DNA of 64,000 nucleotides from Neisseriaceae bacterium TC5R-5 (GCA_020830965.2 JACCFC020000012.1:392-64391), one strand, 5' to 3'; positions 19,061-28,376 are shown, counted from the first letter of the stretch. Notes: generated from the letters alone by a model not told the origin. Made by a program: numbers and translations.

Positions 19061-21556
19061 ATGACGCCAATAGATAGCATCAGCCAGGCTCTCAGCCATC
19101 TGGACGCCCACGACAGGGTGATCTGGTGGCGTATGGCTATGGCGGTTAAATCCGAACTAGGGGAGGCAGGTTTCTCTGTATGGGATAGTTGGAGCCAGAG
19201 CGCCGACAACTACCAACCCAAAGCCGCACTGAGTGTGTGGAAAAGTATTAAGCAAAGTGGTGGCGTCACCATCGCCAGCCTATTCGCCGAAGCGATTGAG
19301 CAAGGCTACCGGCCAGACAAACCTTATCAGCCACCAACGAAAGCTGAACAGCAACAACTGGCTGCCGCCCGTGAGGTCGCCGAGGCTGTTGCTGAAGCGG
19401 CACACCAAGCGGCGAGGCAGGTCGCCAAGGACAAAGCCCATCGACTATGGCATCAGGGCAGTAATATCCGTGCCAGCCATCCTTACCTGATCGCCAAGGG
19501 CATTACCCCCTATGGCATCAAACAACTTGGGCAAAATCTGCTGATTCCTTTGCAATCAGATGGGGAGTTAATCAATCTGCAAATACTGACCCCGGATGGC
19601 CGTAAGCGCTTTTTAACGGGGGGACAGGTTAAGGGGGCCTCTTTAGTCATTGGCAAACTCAAAGAAACCAAGCAATGGTTGCTGTGTGAAGGCTGGGCCA
19701 CCGCTTGCAGTCTGCATGCCGCTAGTGGCTTACCAGTCATCATTGCTTTCAATGCTCACAATCTGGTCGCCATGGCCGAACGATTGCAGCAAACCATTCT
19801 AGATCCTGACTTGCTTGTCCTGATATGTGCTGACTGTGACAGCCATCAGACCGGCCAACAAGCCGCCAGCAAAGCCGCTAGCTTGCTACCAGGTCGTAGC
19901 CGTGTTGTGCTTCCCCACTTCACACCAGAACAACAGGCTACACACCAGCAAACCCACGGCAAAGCGCCTAGTGATTTTAACGACCTGCATCAGTTAGCTG
20001 GGCTGGAGCAAGTGCAACAACAGCTAGAGCATGCCATCACCCAGCCTCCAGCAAGCCATGCACTGGTGCCTGATGTTGTAGACGAAAATGCCCTTATCCG
20101 TCAGTTGGCTAAGTTATCGCTGTTGGATTATGGACGCCAGCGCAAAGCCGCAGCAGAAACCCTGGGTAATGTGCCAATGTCCTTTCTGGATAAATTGGTG
20201 AGTGCCGAACGCAAAGCTTTAGCCAGCTATCAGGTGGCAGATAACAGCGCCGGGGGTGGCATCCTGTTTGAAGAGGTGGAGCCTTGGCCACAGCCGGTGA
20301 ATGCTGCTGTGGTGTTGGATCAGGCTTATACGCTGCTGAGCCAGTACGTGATCGCCGACAAAGAAACACTACGTGCCGCCACGCTATGGGCAGCCATGAG
20401 CTGGTTTGCTGACTACGCCACGGTGTTACCTCTTGCGGTGATTACCGCTCCTGAAAAAGGCTGTGGCAAATCCACGCTGCTTATGGCGCTATCCCGGCTG
20501 GTGTGTCGTCCGCTATACGCTGCCAACATTACCCCTGCCGCCTTATTTCGTGCCGTAGAAGCCTGGAAGCCTACTCTGATGATTGATGAAGCTGACACCT
20601 TTGCCAAGGATAACGAAGAGCTAAGAGGGGTGCTGAATGCAGGCCATACCAAAGACACGGCAAAAGTTGTTCGTGTGGTGGAGATTGGCGGCGAATTACA
20701 GCCTCGCGCTTTTAGTGTGTGGGGAGCCAAGGCGCTATCTGGTATTGGCAAGTTGCCGGAGACCATCATGAGTCGGGCTATCGTGCTGAGCATGCGCCGT
20801 AAGATGAAGGGTGAACAGGCCAGCAATTTACGCCATGCTGAACCAGAAGCTTTCCACTTGATCAAGTGTCAGTTTGCCCGCTGGGCAGAAGACTGTGGCG
20901 AAGCCTTCGCCAAAGCAAGGCCGGTGCAGGAAGGGCTAAGCAATCGGAATGCTGACAATTGGGAGCCGCTATTCGCCTTAGCCGACTTGGCCAGCGCTCA
21001 TTGGCCCAAGTTTGCCAGGCAAGCGGCCTTTAAACTGAGCGGCGACGAGGAGGACGCCCCTAGTCTGAATGAAGAGCTATTGCGCGATATCCGGGCCGTA
21101 TTTGATCAGCGCCGTGTCAAAAAGCGCTTACCTGCCGACAAGATGGGCACGACAGATTTACTGGAAGCCTTATGTGCTGACGAAGAAGCTCCCTGGTTAA
21201 GCTATAACCGTGGCCGCCCGCTGACCGCTCGCCAATTATCCAAACGCCTGGGTGACTTCGGGATTAAGCCGAAAACCATACGTGAGGGCATAGAGACCAA
21301 AAAAGGGTATGAACTGGAGCAATTCAGCGATGCCTTTACCCGTTACTTGGACGGAGAGGCCCATTTATCCGTCACAGCGTCACAAACCAATCAGGACGGG
21401 CCTCTTAGTGTGACGGATAGCCATTTTACTCAGGCACAAACAAACCTTAACGTCACACGGAAACCCTTGCCCGGTAAGGATTGTGACGTTGTGACGGATA
21501 AAAACCCCCACACCAGCCTAGGCAGGAAAGAAGAGGAAGATTATGAACTGTTTTAA
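19061..21556 (+). CDS. Satellite primase-helicase (PriCT-2, Toprim, DUF3631)
   Basis: Replication protein of phage satellites and islands, 831 aa. Residues about 5-70 (ALSHLDAHDRVIWWRMAMAVKSE) match the PriCT-2 domain. Residues about 170-300 form a Toprim catalytic fold (LLCEGWATACSL, then LICADCDSHQTGQ, giving the Glu and the Asp-x-Asp pair). From about 440 comes an ATPase of the DUF3631 type with Walker A APEKGCGKSTLL and Walker B LMIDEADTF. The C-terminus has the LTARQLSKRL winged-helix segment. The start has AAAAAGG upstream. It overlaps the next gene by 14 bases. A degenerate copy of its 3' end lies at 16359-16619. Confidence 0.85.
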   Translation: MTPIDSISQALSHLDAHDRVIWWRMAMAVKSELGEAGFSVWDSWSQSADNYQPKAALSVWKSIKQSGGVTIASLFAEAIEQGYRPDKPYQPPTKAEQQQLAAAREVAEAVAEAAHQAARQVAKDKAHRLWHQGSNIRASHPYLIAKGITPYGIKQLGQNLLIPLQSDGELINLQILTPDGRKRFLTGGQVKGASLVIGKLKETKQWLLCEGWATACSLHAASGLPVIIAFNAHNLVAMAERLQQTILDPDLLVLICADCDSHQTGQQAASKAASLLPGRSRVVLPHFTPEQQATHQQTHGKAPSDFNDLHQLAGLEQVQQQLEHAITQPPASHALVPDVVDENALIRQLAKLSLLDYGRQRKAAAETLGNVPMSFLDKLVSAERKALASYQVADNSAGGGILFEEVEPWPQPVNAAVVLDQAYTLLSQYVIADKETLRAATLWAAMSWFADYATVLPLAVITAPEKGCGKSTLLMALSRLVCRPLYAANITPAALFRAVEAWKPTLMIDEADTFAKDNEELRGVLNAGHTKDTAKVVRVVEIGGELQPRAFSVWGAKALSGIGKLPETIMSRAIVLSMRRKMKGEQASNLRHAEPEAFHLIKCQFARWAEDCGEAFAKARPVQEGLSNRNADNWEPLFALADLASAHWPKFARQAAFKLSGDEEDAPSLNEELLRDIRAVFDQRRVKKRLPADKMGTTDLLEALCADEEAPWLSYNRGRPLTARQLSKRLGDFGIKPKTIREGIETKKGYELEQFSDAFTRYLDGEAHLSVTASQTNQDGPLSVTDSHFTQAQTNLNVTRKPLPGKDCDVVTDKNPHTSLGRKEEEDYELF

Positions 21557-21956
21557 TCCCTTGTCCGTGCTGGAACAAGCGGGTTTATCGGTCAGCTTGC
21601 TGGAGGATGGTCAAACCCTGAAAATCACCCCGGCAACACAGATTGATGCCACACTGAAAACGTTTATTCGAGAACACAAGCCCACGCTCATCCAGCAACT
21701 CAATTGCACAGCTCACACGCTACCGCTGGAACTGCTGGAACGCGTTGACTGGATTTGCCAGCTAGAGCAATGGCCAGCCGGTGACCGCGCCGAGTGGCTG
21801 ATGATTTTACAGCGACAACTCATTAGGGAAGAGGTTAACACTGCCGAACTGGTAGCTTGCCTTGATGCTCATCTGGTGCGCCATCATCAAGACAGGGTAT
21901 CTATCAAAACTGGCGAAATGGTTGATGCTGTTTCGGAGAGCCCAAAAAAGAGGTAG
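21543..21956 (+). CDS. TubC-N-like domain protein, 137 aa
   Basis: Residues about 8-52 (LEQAGLSVSLLEDGQTLKITPATQIDATLKTFIREHKPTL, in pieces) fit the TubC N-terminal docking fold, which also occurs in small proteins encoded after primases in integrated elements. The rest is helical and acidic. AGAGGAAG precedes the ATG and the start overlaps the primase gene, so the two are translationally linked. The exact role is not known; co-occurrence suggests an accessory replication or regulation function. It is the last gene before the att-like end. Confidence 0.65.
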   Translation: MNCFNPLSVLEQAGLSVSLLEDGQTLKITPATQIDATLKTFIREHKPTLIQQLNCTAHTLPLELLERVDWICQLEQWPAGDRAEWLMILQRQLIREEVNTAELVACLDAHLVRHHQDRVSIKTGEMVDAVSESPKKR

Positions 21957-21965
21957 CGGCGACAA

Positions 21966-22063
21966 TTTGTTGGTATATTTGTTGGTATATTTATTTTTAA
22001 AAAATAAAATATTGTTTATTAATATATAATTAACTTAAAAATTCGATTCCTGCGCCGGCTACC
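21966..22063 (+). other. Att-like right end of the satellite island
   Basis: Two tandem copies of TTTGTTGGTATA (21966-21977 and 21978-21989) resemble the arm-type sites seen at the ends of P4-like elements. About 50 bases further the sequence at 22042-22063 (TTCGATTCCTGCGCCGGC plus TACC) looks like the T-loop to acceptor end of a tRNA gene, the usual integration core. No full tRNA gene is present, and the last 10 bases also occur downstream of the other DJ-1 gene copy at about 23565, so the site may be secondary. Interpretation is inference. Confidence 0.4.
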
Positions 22064-22128
22064 CATCACAGCAAATGATTGGTGTGATCGGCAACCCGAA
22101 CACTTCTATTCGCTTAGTGCTTTACCGC

Positions 22129-22830
22129 TTAGCCTTTTAAACGTTTAGCCAGCGCTTCTGCCAACGGGGCAGCGGAAGCAGGGCTTTGTCCGGTCATCAG
22201 GACGCCATCTACGACAACATTAGGTTCCCAATTGGCTTTGCTAACGTAGTTAGCACCACGGAGCTGCAATTCGTCTTCTAGTGAGAACAACAAATGCCCT
22301 AACAACTCAACTTCTGTATCTTCTGCATTCTTGAAGCCTGTCAAGGAGACACCCTTAACCAAGTATTCGCCATTCGCTTTTTTAACATCACGCAAGATAG
22401 CTGGAGCGTGACAGACCATGGCGATAGGACGGTTGCTGGCGTGGAAGTCACGAATCAGCTTGATAACATGAGAATCTGAAGCCAGATCCCATAGCAGGCC
22501 ATAGCCACCAGGGAAGAACACGGCATCAAATGTGTCGTAGTTGATATTGCGTAGTTTACGGGTGTTTTTTGCTGCAAAGAGCGCTATCGGGTCTTCCGAG
22601 AAACGTGCGGTATATTCGGTAGTGAAAGGTACTTTCATGCTGAGCAGGTCAATCGGGGCTTCGCCACCATCCGGTGAAGCAAAGACAACTTCGTAACCCG
22701 CTTCGGTCAGAATGTAGTAAGGAGCCGCTACTTCGGTAAACCAAGTGCCGGTTTGCTTACCACTGATGCCCATTTCATCTTCAGATGACATCACCAAGAG
22801 AACGCGTTTTTGTATATTTCCGGTATTCAT
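22129..22830 (-). CDS. DJ-1/PfpI family protein (copy 1)
   Basis: 233-aa protein of the class I glutamine amidotransferase-like fold (DJ-1/PfpI/Hsp31 group), which includes chaperones, glyoxalases and deglycase-like enzymes. The nucleophile elbow is AMVCHAPAIL with its cysteine, and FFPGGYGLLWDLASD supplies the usual glycine-rich loop; TGQSPASAAPLAEAL lies near the end. It is cytoplasmic by sequence. Nearly identical to the copy at 23639-24340: I count about six amino acid differences. Its downstream flank contains a hairpin (ATCACA/TGTGAT) also conserved in the other copy. The island's att-like end lies immediately beyond it. Confidence 0.9.
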   Translation of the reverse strand: MNTGNIQKRVLLVMSSEDEMGISGKQTGTWFTEVAAPYYILTEAGYEVVFASPDGGEAPIDLLSMKVPFTTEYTARFSEDPIALFAAKNTRKLRNINYDTFDAVFFPGGYGLLWDLASDSHVIKLIRDFHASNRPIAMVCHAPAILRDVKKANGEYLVKGVSLTGFKNAEDTEVELLGHLLFSLEDELQLRGANYVSKANWEPNVVVDGVLMTGQSPASAAPLAEALAKRLKG

Positions 22831-23164
22831 AACGATAATTCCTTGCAGTTTATGTGCTTACGCCACTGAGGTAGAACGTAAAAACACAGCACTTCCACAC
22901 CAAGAAGCTCGCCAATTTTCCAGTGACGATATCTCTGCTTCTCTTAAAACAAACTGTACAGTGGGGGAACAATTAGGGGGGCAAGGAATTAGTGTCTAAT
23001 ATGATAATTATATGTAGTTCAGTGCGCTTAGTAGGTATAGCCTAGTTTTCGACAGAGACAACAATATTGTTCAAATTAGTTTCTTAAGCACCTTGATTCA
23101 GCACCAGCCAATCCATCTTGGGAGACAAGCTCACCAGCACTGAAATTTCTTGTAACGGTAAGGT

Positions 23165-23293
23165 TTATTTACCGGCACGTACTTCCATGCGTTCGCGCAT
23201 TTCACGAGCATTGTTAGCGCCGTTGTCGCTGGCCATTACAGCACTGGAAAGAAGCATAGCTGCCAGAGTAGATAGTACGATTTTGCTGAACAT
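23165..23293 (-). CDS. Small exported peptide, 42 aa
   Basis: Lies between the two DJ-1 genes. It starts MFSKIVLSTLAAMLLSSAV with a clear signal peptide ending in VMA-S, leaving a mature part of about 21 charged residues (SDNGANNAREMRERMEVRAGK). AAAGGAATCACATT precedes the ATG, a good ribosome binding site. No cysteine, so not a lipoprotein. No family recognised. The coding evidence is the combination of ribosome binding site, signal peptide and clean stop; a function cannot be assigned. Confidence 0.6.
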   Translation of the reverse strand: MFSKIVLSTLAAMLLSSAVMASDNGANNAREMRERMEVRAGK

Positions 23294-23638
23294 AATGTGA
23301 TTCCTTTAACAAAAAGATTAAAAAGTAAGTTATCAACATCCCCCTGTTCCATCAAAAGACTGCTTTGGCTTTAGCTAAACAAACAGGCTGTGGCTTAACG
23401 GATGTGAAATTAGGTTTGGTTGATGTAATTAACTATAAGCAATTGATTTTAAATTAAAAATAGGAAAACTCTTAAAACCGTTTTCAAGGTGGGCGCTCGT
23501 CAGATAAATACCTCCGAAAAAATGGCATGCCATCTTGCCCTAGCATGCCAAGTCTATTCAGATGCCGGCTACCCATCACAGCAAATGATTGTTGTGATCG
23601 GCAACCTAGACACATCTATCCGCTTAATGCTTTACCGC
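23294..23638. other. Gap with duplicated DJ-1 downstream flank
   Basis: No gene seen. The part from about 23563 to 23638 is a near copy of the sequence downstream of the other DJ-1 gene (22053-22128), including the ATCACA/TGTGAT hairpin, which may act as a weak terminator. The rest is A+T-rich and should hold the promoter of the small peptide gene. Confidence 0.5.
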
Positions 23639-24340
23639 TTAGCCTTTTAAACGTTTAGCCAGCGCTTCTGCCAACGGGGCAGCGGAAGCAGGGCTTTGTC
23701 CGGTCATCAGGACGCCATCTACGACAACATTAGGTTCCCAATTAGCTTTGCTAACGTAGTTGGCACCACGGCGCTGCAGTTCGTCTTCTAGTGAGAACAA
23801 CAAATGCCCTAACAACTCAACTTCTGTATCTTCTGCATTCTTGAAGCCTGTCAAGGAGACACCCTTAACCAAGTATTCGCCATTTGCTTTTTTAACATCA
23901 CGCAAGATAGCTGGAGCGTGACAGACCATGGCGATAGGACGGTTGCTGGCGTGGAAGTCACGAATCAGCTTGATAACATGAGAATCTGAAGCCAGATCCC
24001 ATAGCAGGCCATAGCCACCAGGAAAGAACACAGCATCAAACGTGTCGTAGTTGATATTGCGCAGCTTACGAGTGTTTCTGGCGGCAAAGAGCGCTACCGG
24101 GTCTTGTAAGAAACGTGCGGTATATTCAGTAGTGAAAGGCACTTTCATGCTGAGCAGGTCAATCGGGGCTTCGCCACCATCCGGTGAAGCAAAGACAACT
24201 TCGTAGCCGGCTTCGGTCAGGATGTAGTAAGGAGCGGCTAATTCGGTAAACCAAGTGCCAGTTTGCTTGCCACTGATACCCATTTCATCTTCAGATGACA
24301 TCACCAACAGAACGCGTTTTTGTATGTTTCCGGTATTCAT
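23639..24340 (-). CDS. DJ-1/PfpI family protein (copy 2)
   Basis: Second copy of the 233-aa DJ-1/PfpI protein, with the same cysteine elbow (MVCHAPA). The frame can be extended upstream to 24397 but the ATG at 24340 is the one that has the AAGGAAAT ribosome binding site and matches the start of the other copy. Differences from copy 1 cluster around residues 84-95 (FLQDPVALFAARN here against FSEDPIALFAAKN). The duplication extends into both flanks, about 75 bases downstream and a few tens of bases upstream. Confidence 0.9.
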   Translation of the reverse strand: MNTGNIQKRVLLVMSSEDEMGISGKQTGTWFTELAAPYYILTEAGYEVVFASPDGGEAPIDLLSMKVPFTTEYTARFLQDPVALFAARNTRKLRNINYDTFDAVFFPGGYGLLWDLASDSHVIKLIRDFHASNRPIAMVCHAPAILRDVKKANGEYLVKGVSLTGFKNAEDTEVELLGHLLFSLEDELQRRGANYVSKANWEPNVVVDGVLMTGQSPASAAPLAEALAKRLKG

Positions 24341-24870
24341 AACGATATTTCCTTGCAGTTGATGTGCTTGCGCCGCTGAGATAGGGCGTAACAACACAGT
24401 ACGCTGTCTATTGACAGTACTTCATAAAAACCTACTAGAAGGTAGACAACAAAGACAAAAAATATATTCTGCAAAACCAGAAAATAGCACTATTTACTTT
24501 GAAAGTAGCAATAAAATATGTTTTCTATCAAAGATATTTGCTGAGCTGATTTTGCTTTCTTTTGTTTTTAACCATCCGATAGGTAGGCATTATGTCGACA
24601 AAGATTAGCCCTGTCAACTAGTCAGTGAAATTTTTTTACAAAAAGACATTTTGGCTTATGGCCGCGTTCACCACAGCCAGCACAGAGGCACACTCGGTGG
24701 ATGTTTAGAGTCGCTGACAAAACCCCCGATCCCGTGTTGCGCCTCCTTGACTTAGGGGTTCTTCGAGGTCTTGTTAGCGACTCTTGACGGGGGAATGTTT
24801 AGGGTTGGGCTAGCAGTGTCGCCGCTAAGTTAAAGCCCAATAGCAATAAAAGGCATCGCCGTCTAGGGTA
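24341..24870. repeat. Intergenic region with structured repeat (copy A, 24709-24786)
   Basis: No gene supported. The arms AGAGTCGCTGACAA (from about 24709) and TTGTTAGCGACTCT (ending about 24785) can pair into a long stem. Inside is a stretch, GCGCCTCCTTGACTTAGG and following, that recurs downstream of thrB at about 29489-29528. The two copies share GGGGYTCTTYGAGGTSTTGTTAGC-type sequence. It lies between two genes read leftward and may be a repeat family or a terminator-like structure for the upstream polA transcript. Confidence 0.55.
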
Positions 24871-27627
24871 TTAATGCGCGGCTTCCCAGCTTGGCCCGGT
24901 GCCCACTTCTGCCAGCAAGGGCACTTTTAGTTCAGCAACACCCGCCATGATTTGGGGCAGTTGCTGCTGCACAAGTGCCACTTCGGCAGCGGGAGCTTCT
25001 AGCACAAGCTCATCATGCACTTGCATGATGAGCTTGCTACCTAGCTGTTGCTGTTGCAGCCAGTTTTGTACCGCAATCATCGCCAGCTTGATCAGATCGG
25101 CAGCAGTGCCTTGCATCGGTGCATTGATAGCGGCACGTTCAGCCCCGGCGCGTTTAGCGGCGTTGCTCTGTCTGATATCAGGCAGGTAGAGACGTCGGCC
25201 AAAGACGGTTTCGACATAGCCTTGTTCGCGCGCCATTTCGCGGGTGCGCTGCATGTATTCGGCAACGCCGGGGTAGCGCATGAAGTAGCGGTCGATATAT
25301 TGCTGGGCAGCGTGGCGTTCTATATCCAGTTGTGCAGCCAAGCCAAAGGCGCTCATGCCGTAAATCAGCCCGAAGTTAATCGCCTTGGCAGCACGGCGCT
25401 GGTCGGCGCTCACCTGGCTCAATTCGACGCCGAACACTTCGGCGGCGGTAGCGCGGTGGATGTCTTCGCCGCTGGCAAAGGCCTGCAGCATGCCAGCATC
25501 GTCTGATAGATGCGCCATGATGCGCAGTTCGATCTGCGAGTAGTCGGCGCTGATAAGGCAATGGCCCGGCGCGGCAATAAAGGCTTCGCGCACGCGACGA
25601 CCTTCTGCGGTGCGTACCGGGATGTTTTGTAGATTGGGGTCGGAGCTGGCCAGGCGACCGGTAATCGCCACCGCTTGTGAGTAGTTAGTATGAACGCGCC
25701 CGGTTGCTGGGTTGATCAGTTGCGGCAGCTTATCGGTATAGGTGGATTTGAGCTTGGCCAGACCGCGATAGTGCAGAATACACTTGGGCAAGGGGTAGTC
25801 CAGCGCCAGTGTTTCCAGCACCGATTCATCGGTGGAGTAACCGCCACTAGGGGTTTTTTTGACACCCTTGGTGGGGATGCCCAATTTACCGAACAGGATT
25901 TCCTGCAATTGTTTGGGCGAGTTCAGATTGAACGGCTGACCGGCCAGTTCATAAGCTTGCTGTTCCAGCAGCAGCATTTGGCTGCCAAGTTGATGGCTCT
26001 GTGCAGCCAGTTGCTGGCGGTCGATCAGTACACCGTGGCGTTCCATGATGAACAGCACTTCGGCGACCGGTAATTCGATATCACGATAGACCTGTTGCAA
26101 GGAGCCTTGTAGTTGGGCGGCAAAGTGCTGGTTCAAACGCAGGGTGATGTCGGCATCTTCGGCGGCATAGTTACCAGCCACCTCGATACTCACTTCGGCA
26201 AAGCCAATCTGCTTGGCGCCCTTGCCGCAGATTTCTTCATAGCTGACGGTAGTTTCGCCCAGATGACGGCGCGCCAGGTCATCCATATTGTGCCGTTCGT
26301 GGCTTTCCAGCACGTAGGAGGCCAGCATGCTGTCGTCCACCACACCGGCTAAATGGATACCGTGGTTAGCAAAGACGTGGCGGTCGTATTTAAGGTTTTG
26401 CCCACATTTGGATTTATGCGGGTTTTCCAACCAGGGCTTGAGCTGGGCCAGTGTGCTGTCCAGCGGCAGTTGCGGCACCACGCCGGCGTAGCTGTGCGCG
26501 AGCGGCAGGTAAGCGCCTTCTCCGGCCTCGGTGGAGAAACTCATGCCGACCAAGCGCGCCTGCATTTGATCGAGACTGGTGGTTTCGGTATCCAGTGACA
26601 CCAGCGCGGCGCTGTCCAGCTTGCTTAACCAACGTGCCAGTTGCTCGGTCTGCAGAATGGTTTCGTAATGGCGAACGGTGGGGGTCGGCGCTGCGGCTGT
26701 GCTGGCAAATAAATCGTCGGTGTGGCCGGCCGGGCTAGCCACGGTTGTCGGTAGCGCAGGCATTTCCTCAGCGGCACTCAGTTCCCGGTAAAAGGTACGG
26801 AAACCATGCGCCAGGAACAGTTCTTTCAGCCTGGCCTGGTCTTTAGCCAGGTGCAGCAGGCTGTGCATACCCTGCGGCATTTCCTTGGTGAGTTCAACAT
26901 CACATTTGATGGTGATCAGTTCGCGGCCCTGTGGCAACCAGCTAAGGGCGGCGCGCAGATTGTCCCCTACTTTGCCGCCCACTTCGGCAGCATGGGTGAT
27001 AACCCCGGCCAGATCGCCATATTGCTCCAGCCATTTCAACGCGGTTTTGGGGCCGCATTTGTCAACGCCTGGCACGTTATCGACTTTGTCGCCGATCAGC
27101 GTCAGGTAATCGACAATCAGGCTAGGCGGAACGCCGAACTTTTCTTTAACACCGGCCGGGTCAAAGGTTTCGTTGGTCATGGTATTGACGATGGAGACGT
27201 GTTCGGTCACCAGTTGTGCCATATCTTTGTCGCCGGTGGAAATCACCACTTTCATGCCAGCCGCTTCCCCCGCCTGCGCCAGGGTGCCAATCACATCGTC
27301 GGCTTCCACGCCGCCGATCACTAGCATCGGCCAGCCCAAGGCTTGCACTAGCTGATGAACCCCCGTAATCTGCTCGGCCAACTCGTCTGGCATACTCGGG
27401 CGGTTGGCTTTGTAGTCGGGATAAAGCTCGTCACGGAAGGTCTTGCCTTTGGCATCAAATACGCACGCGCTATAATCGAACTGTAGTTCTTTCTCCAGCC
27501 GTCTGAGCATGCTCACCATGCCGTAAATCACGCCGACTGGACGGCCGTCGGGAGAACGCAGATCGGGCATCGCGTGAAAGGCGCGGTACAAATAAGAAGA
27601 GCCGTCAATCAATAACAATGTTTTCAT
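24871..27627 (-). CDS. polA: DNA polymerase I
   Basis: Repair and Okazaki-fragment polymerase, 918 aa, full length. The N-terminal 5' nuclease domain begins LLIDGSSYLYRAFHA and includes GVEADDVIGTLA and STGDKDMAQLV. The 3'-5' exonuclease domain keeps its acidic motif SLDTETTSLDQM and NYAAEDADIT, so proofreading should be active. Polymerase motifs are intact: ISADYSQIELRIMAH (A), RRAAKAINFGLIYGM (B) and MQVHDELVLEAP (C). It starts only 20 bases from the divergent LOG-family gene, so the promoters must overlap the neighbouring coding starts. Confidence 0.98.
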   Translation of the reverse strand: MKTLLLIDGSSYLYRAFHAMPDLRSPDGRPVGVIYGMVSMLRRLEKELQFDYSACVFDAKGKTFRDELYPDYKANRPSMPDELAEQITGVHQLVQALGWPMLVIGGVEADDVIGTLAQAGEAAGMKVVISTGDKDMAQLVTEHVSIVNTMTNETFDPAGVKEKFGVPPSLIVDYLTLIGDKVDNVPGVDKCGPKTALKWLEQYGDLAGVITHAAEVGGKVGDNLRAALSWLPQGRELITIKCDVELTKEMPQGMHSLLHLAKDQARLKELFLAHGFRTFYRELSAAEEMPALPTTVASPAGHTDDLFASTAAAPTPTVRHYETILQTEQLARWLSKLDSAALVSLDTETTSLDQMQARLVGMSFSTEAGEGAYLPLAHSYAGVVPQLPLDSTLAQLKPWLENPHKSKCGQNLKYDRHVFANHGIHLAGVVDDSMLASYVLESHERHNMDDLARRHLGETTVSYEEICGKGAKQIGFAEVSIEVAGNYAAEDADITLRLNQHFAAQLQGSLQQVYRDIELPVAEVLFIMERHGVLIDRQQLAAQSHQLGSQMLLLEQQAYELAGQPFNLNSPKQLQEILFGKLGIPTKGVKKTPSGGYSTDESVLETLALDYPLPKCILHYRGLAKLKSTYTDKLPQLINPATGRVHTNYSQAVAITGRLASSDPNLQNIPVRTAEGRRVREAFIAAPGHCLISADYSQIELRIMAHLSDDAGMLQAFASGEDIHRATAAEVFGVELSQVSADQRRAAKAINFGLIYGMSAFGLAAQLDIERHAAQQYIDRYFMRYPGVAEYMQRTREMAREQGYVETVFGRRLYLPDIRQSNAAKRAGAERAAINAPMQGTAADLIKLAMIAVQNWLQQQQLGSKLIMQVHDELVLEAPAAEVALVQQQLPQIMAGVAELKVPLLAEVGTGPSWEAAH

Positions 27628-27647
27628 AGATATAAAGAGGCAAATGT

Positions 27648-28376
27648 ATGGGCTTGTCCGATAAATTACCGCAAACCAGTGATCGTTACGCCATGATGCA
27701 ACGCTTCCGCTCGCGTGAAGCTTGGCATGTCTTGAAAATCATGGCCGAATTTGTTGAGTCGGCAGAGGAGCTACAGGGCATTCTGCCGGCGGTCAGTATT
27801 TTTGGCAGCGCACGTACACCACGTGACCATCCCTACTACCACCTCACCGAAAATGTTGCCCGCTTATTGTCAGACTCGGGGTTTTCGGTGATTTCCGGCG
27901 GCGGGCCAGGCATCATGGAAGCCGCCAATAAAGGCGCATTCTACGGCAGAAGCCCCTCGGTGGCGTTAAATATCGTGCTGCCGCATGAGCAGAAACCCAA
28001 TGAATATCAAGACCTGAGCGTGAAGTTCAACCACTTTTTCAGCCGCAAGGTGATGCTGGTCAAACATGCTATTGCCTATGTAGTGATGCCCGGTGGCTTT
28101 GGCACGCTGGATGAAATGTTTGAGGCCTTAACCCTGATTCAAACCGGAAAAAGCCGTAAAATCCCCATCATTTTGTGCGGACAGGATTTCTGGGGTGGTC
28201 TGATTGCCTGGGTGAAGGAACGTCTGGTCGGCGAAGGAATGATCAGCGCGGAAGACATGGAGCTAATCCAACTCATCGACGACCCCAAACAGATTGTGGA
28301 AACTATTTTCAAGCATTACGAAACACGCGGCTTTGCGGCTTCACCAGCTGAGCGTGAGCAATTACTCAATCTTTAA
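27648..28376 (+). CDS. LOG-family nucleotide-processing protein (TIGR00730 type)
   Basis: Rossmann-fold protein of the LOG family, whose members hydrolyse nucleoside monophosphates to base and ribose phosphate (cytokinin-riboside hydrolase/PpnN-like activity). The hallmarks are SGGGPGIMEAANKGA (residues about 83-97) and VMPGGFGTLDEMFEALT (about 146-162). Length 242 aa is standard. AAAGAGG lies upstream of the ATG. Divergent from polA with a 20-base gap. The substrate in this organism is not shown by the sequence. Confidence 0.9.
   Translation: MGLSDKLPQTSDRYAMMQRFRSREAWHVLKIMAEFVESAEELQGILPAVSIFGSARTPRDHPYYHLTENVARLLSDSGFSVISGGGPGIMEAANKGAFYGRSPSVALNIVLPHEQKPNEYQDLSVKFNHFFSRKVMLVKHAIAYVVMPGGFGTLDEMFEALTLIQTGKSRKIPIILCGQDFWGGLIAWVKERLVGEGMISAEDMELIQLIDDPKQIVETIFKHYETRGFAASPAEREQLLNL

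Noticed and set aside
22042-22063. Complete tRNA gene
   Set aside because: Only a 3'-end-like stretch is present; no anticodon or D-arm sequence precedes it.
24411-24608. 65-codon plus-strand frame upstream of DJ-1 copy 2
   Set aside because: A+T-rich, no ribosome binding site and no family resemblance; it covers the presumed promoter region of DJ-1 copy 2.
25048-27355. Several plus-strand frames of up to 172 codons inside polA
   Set aside because: They are antisense shadows of polA codon usage with no independent start signals.
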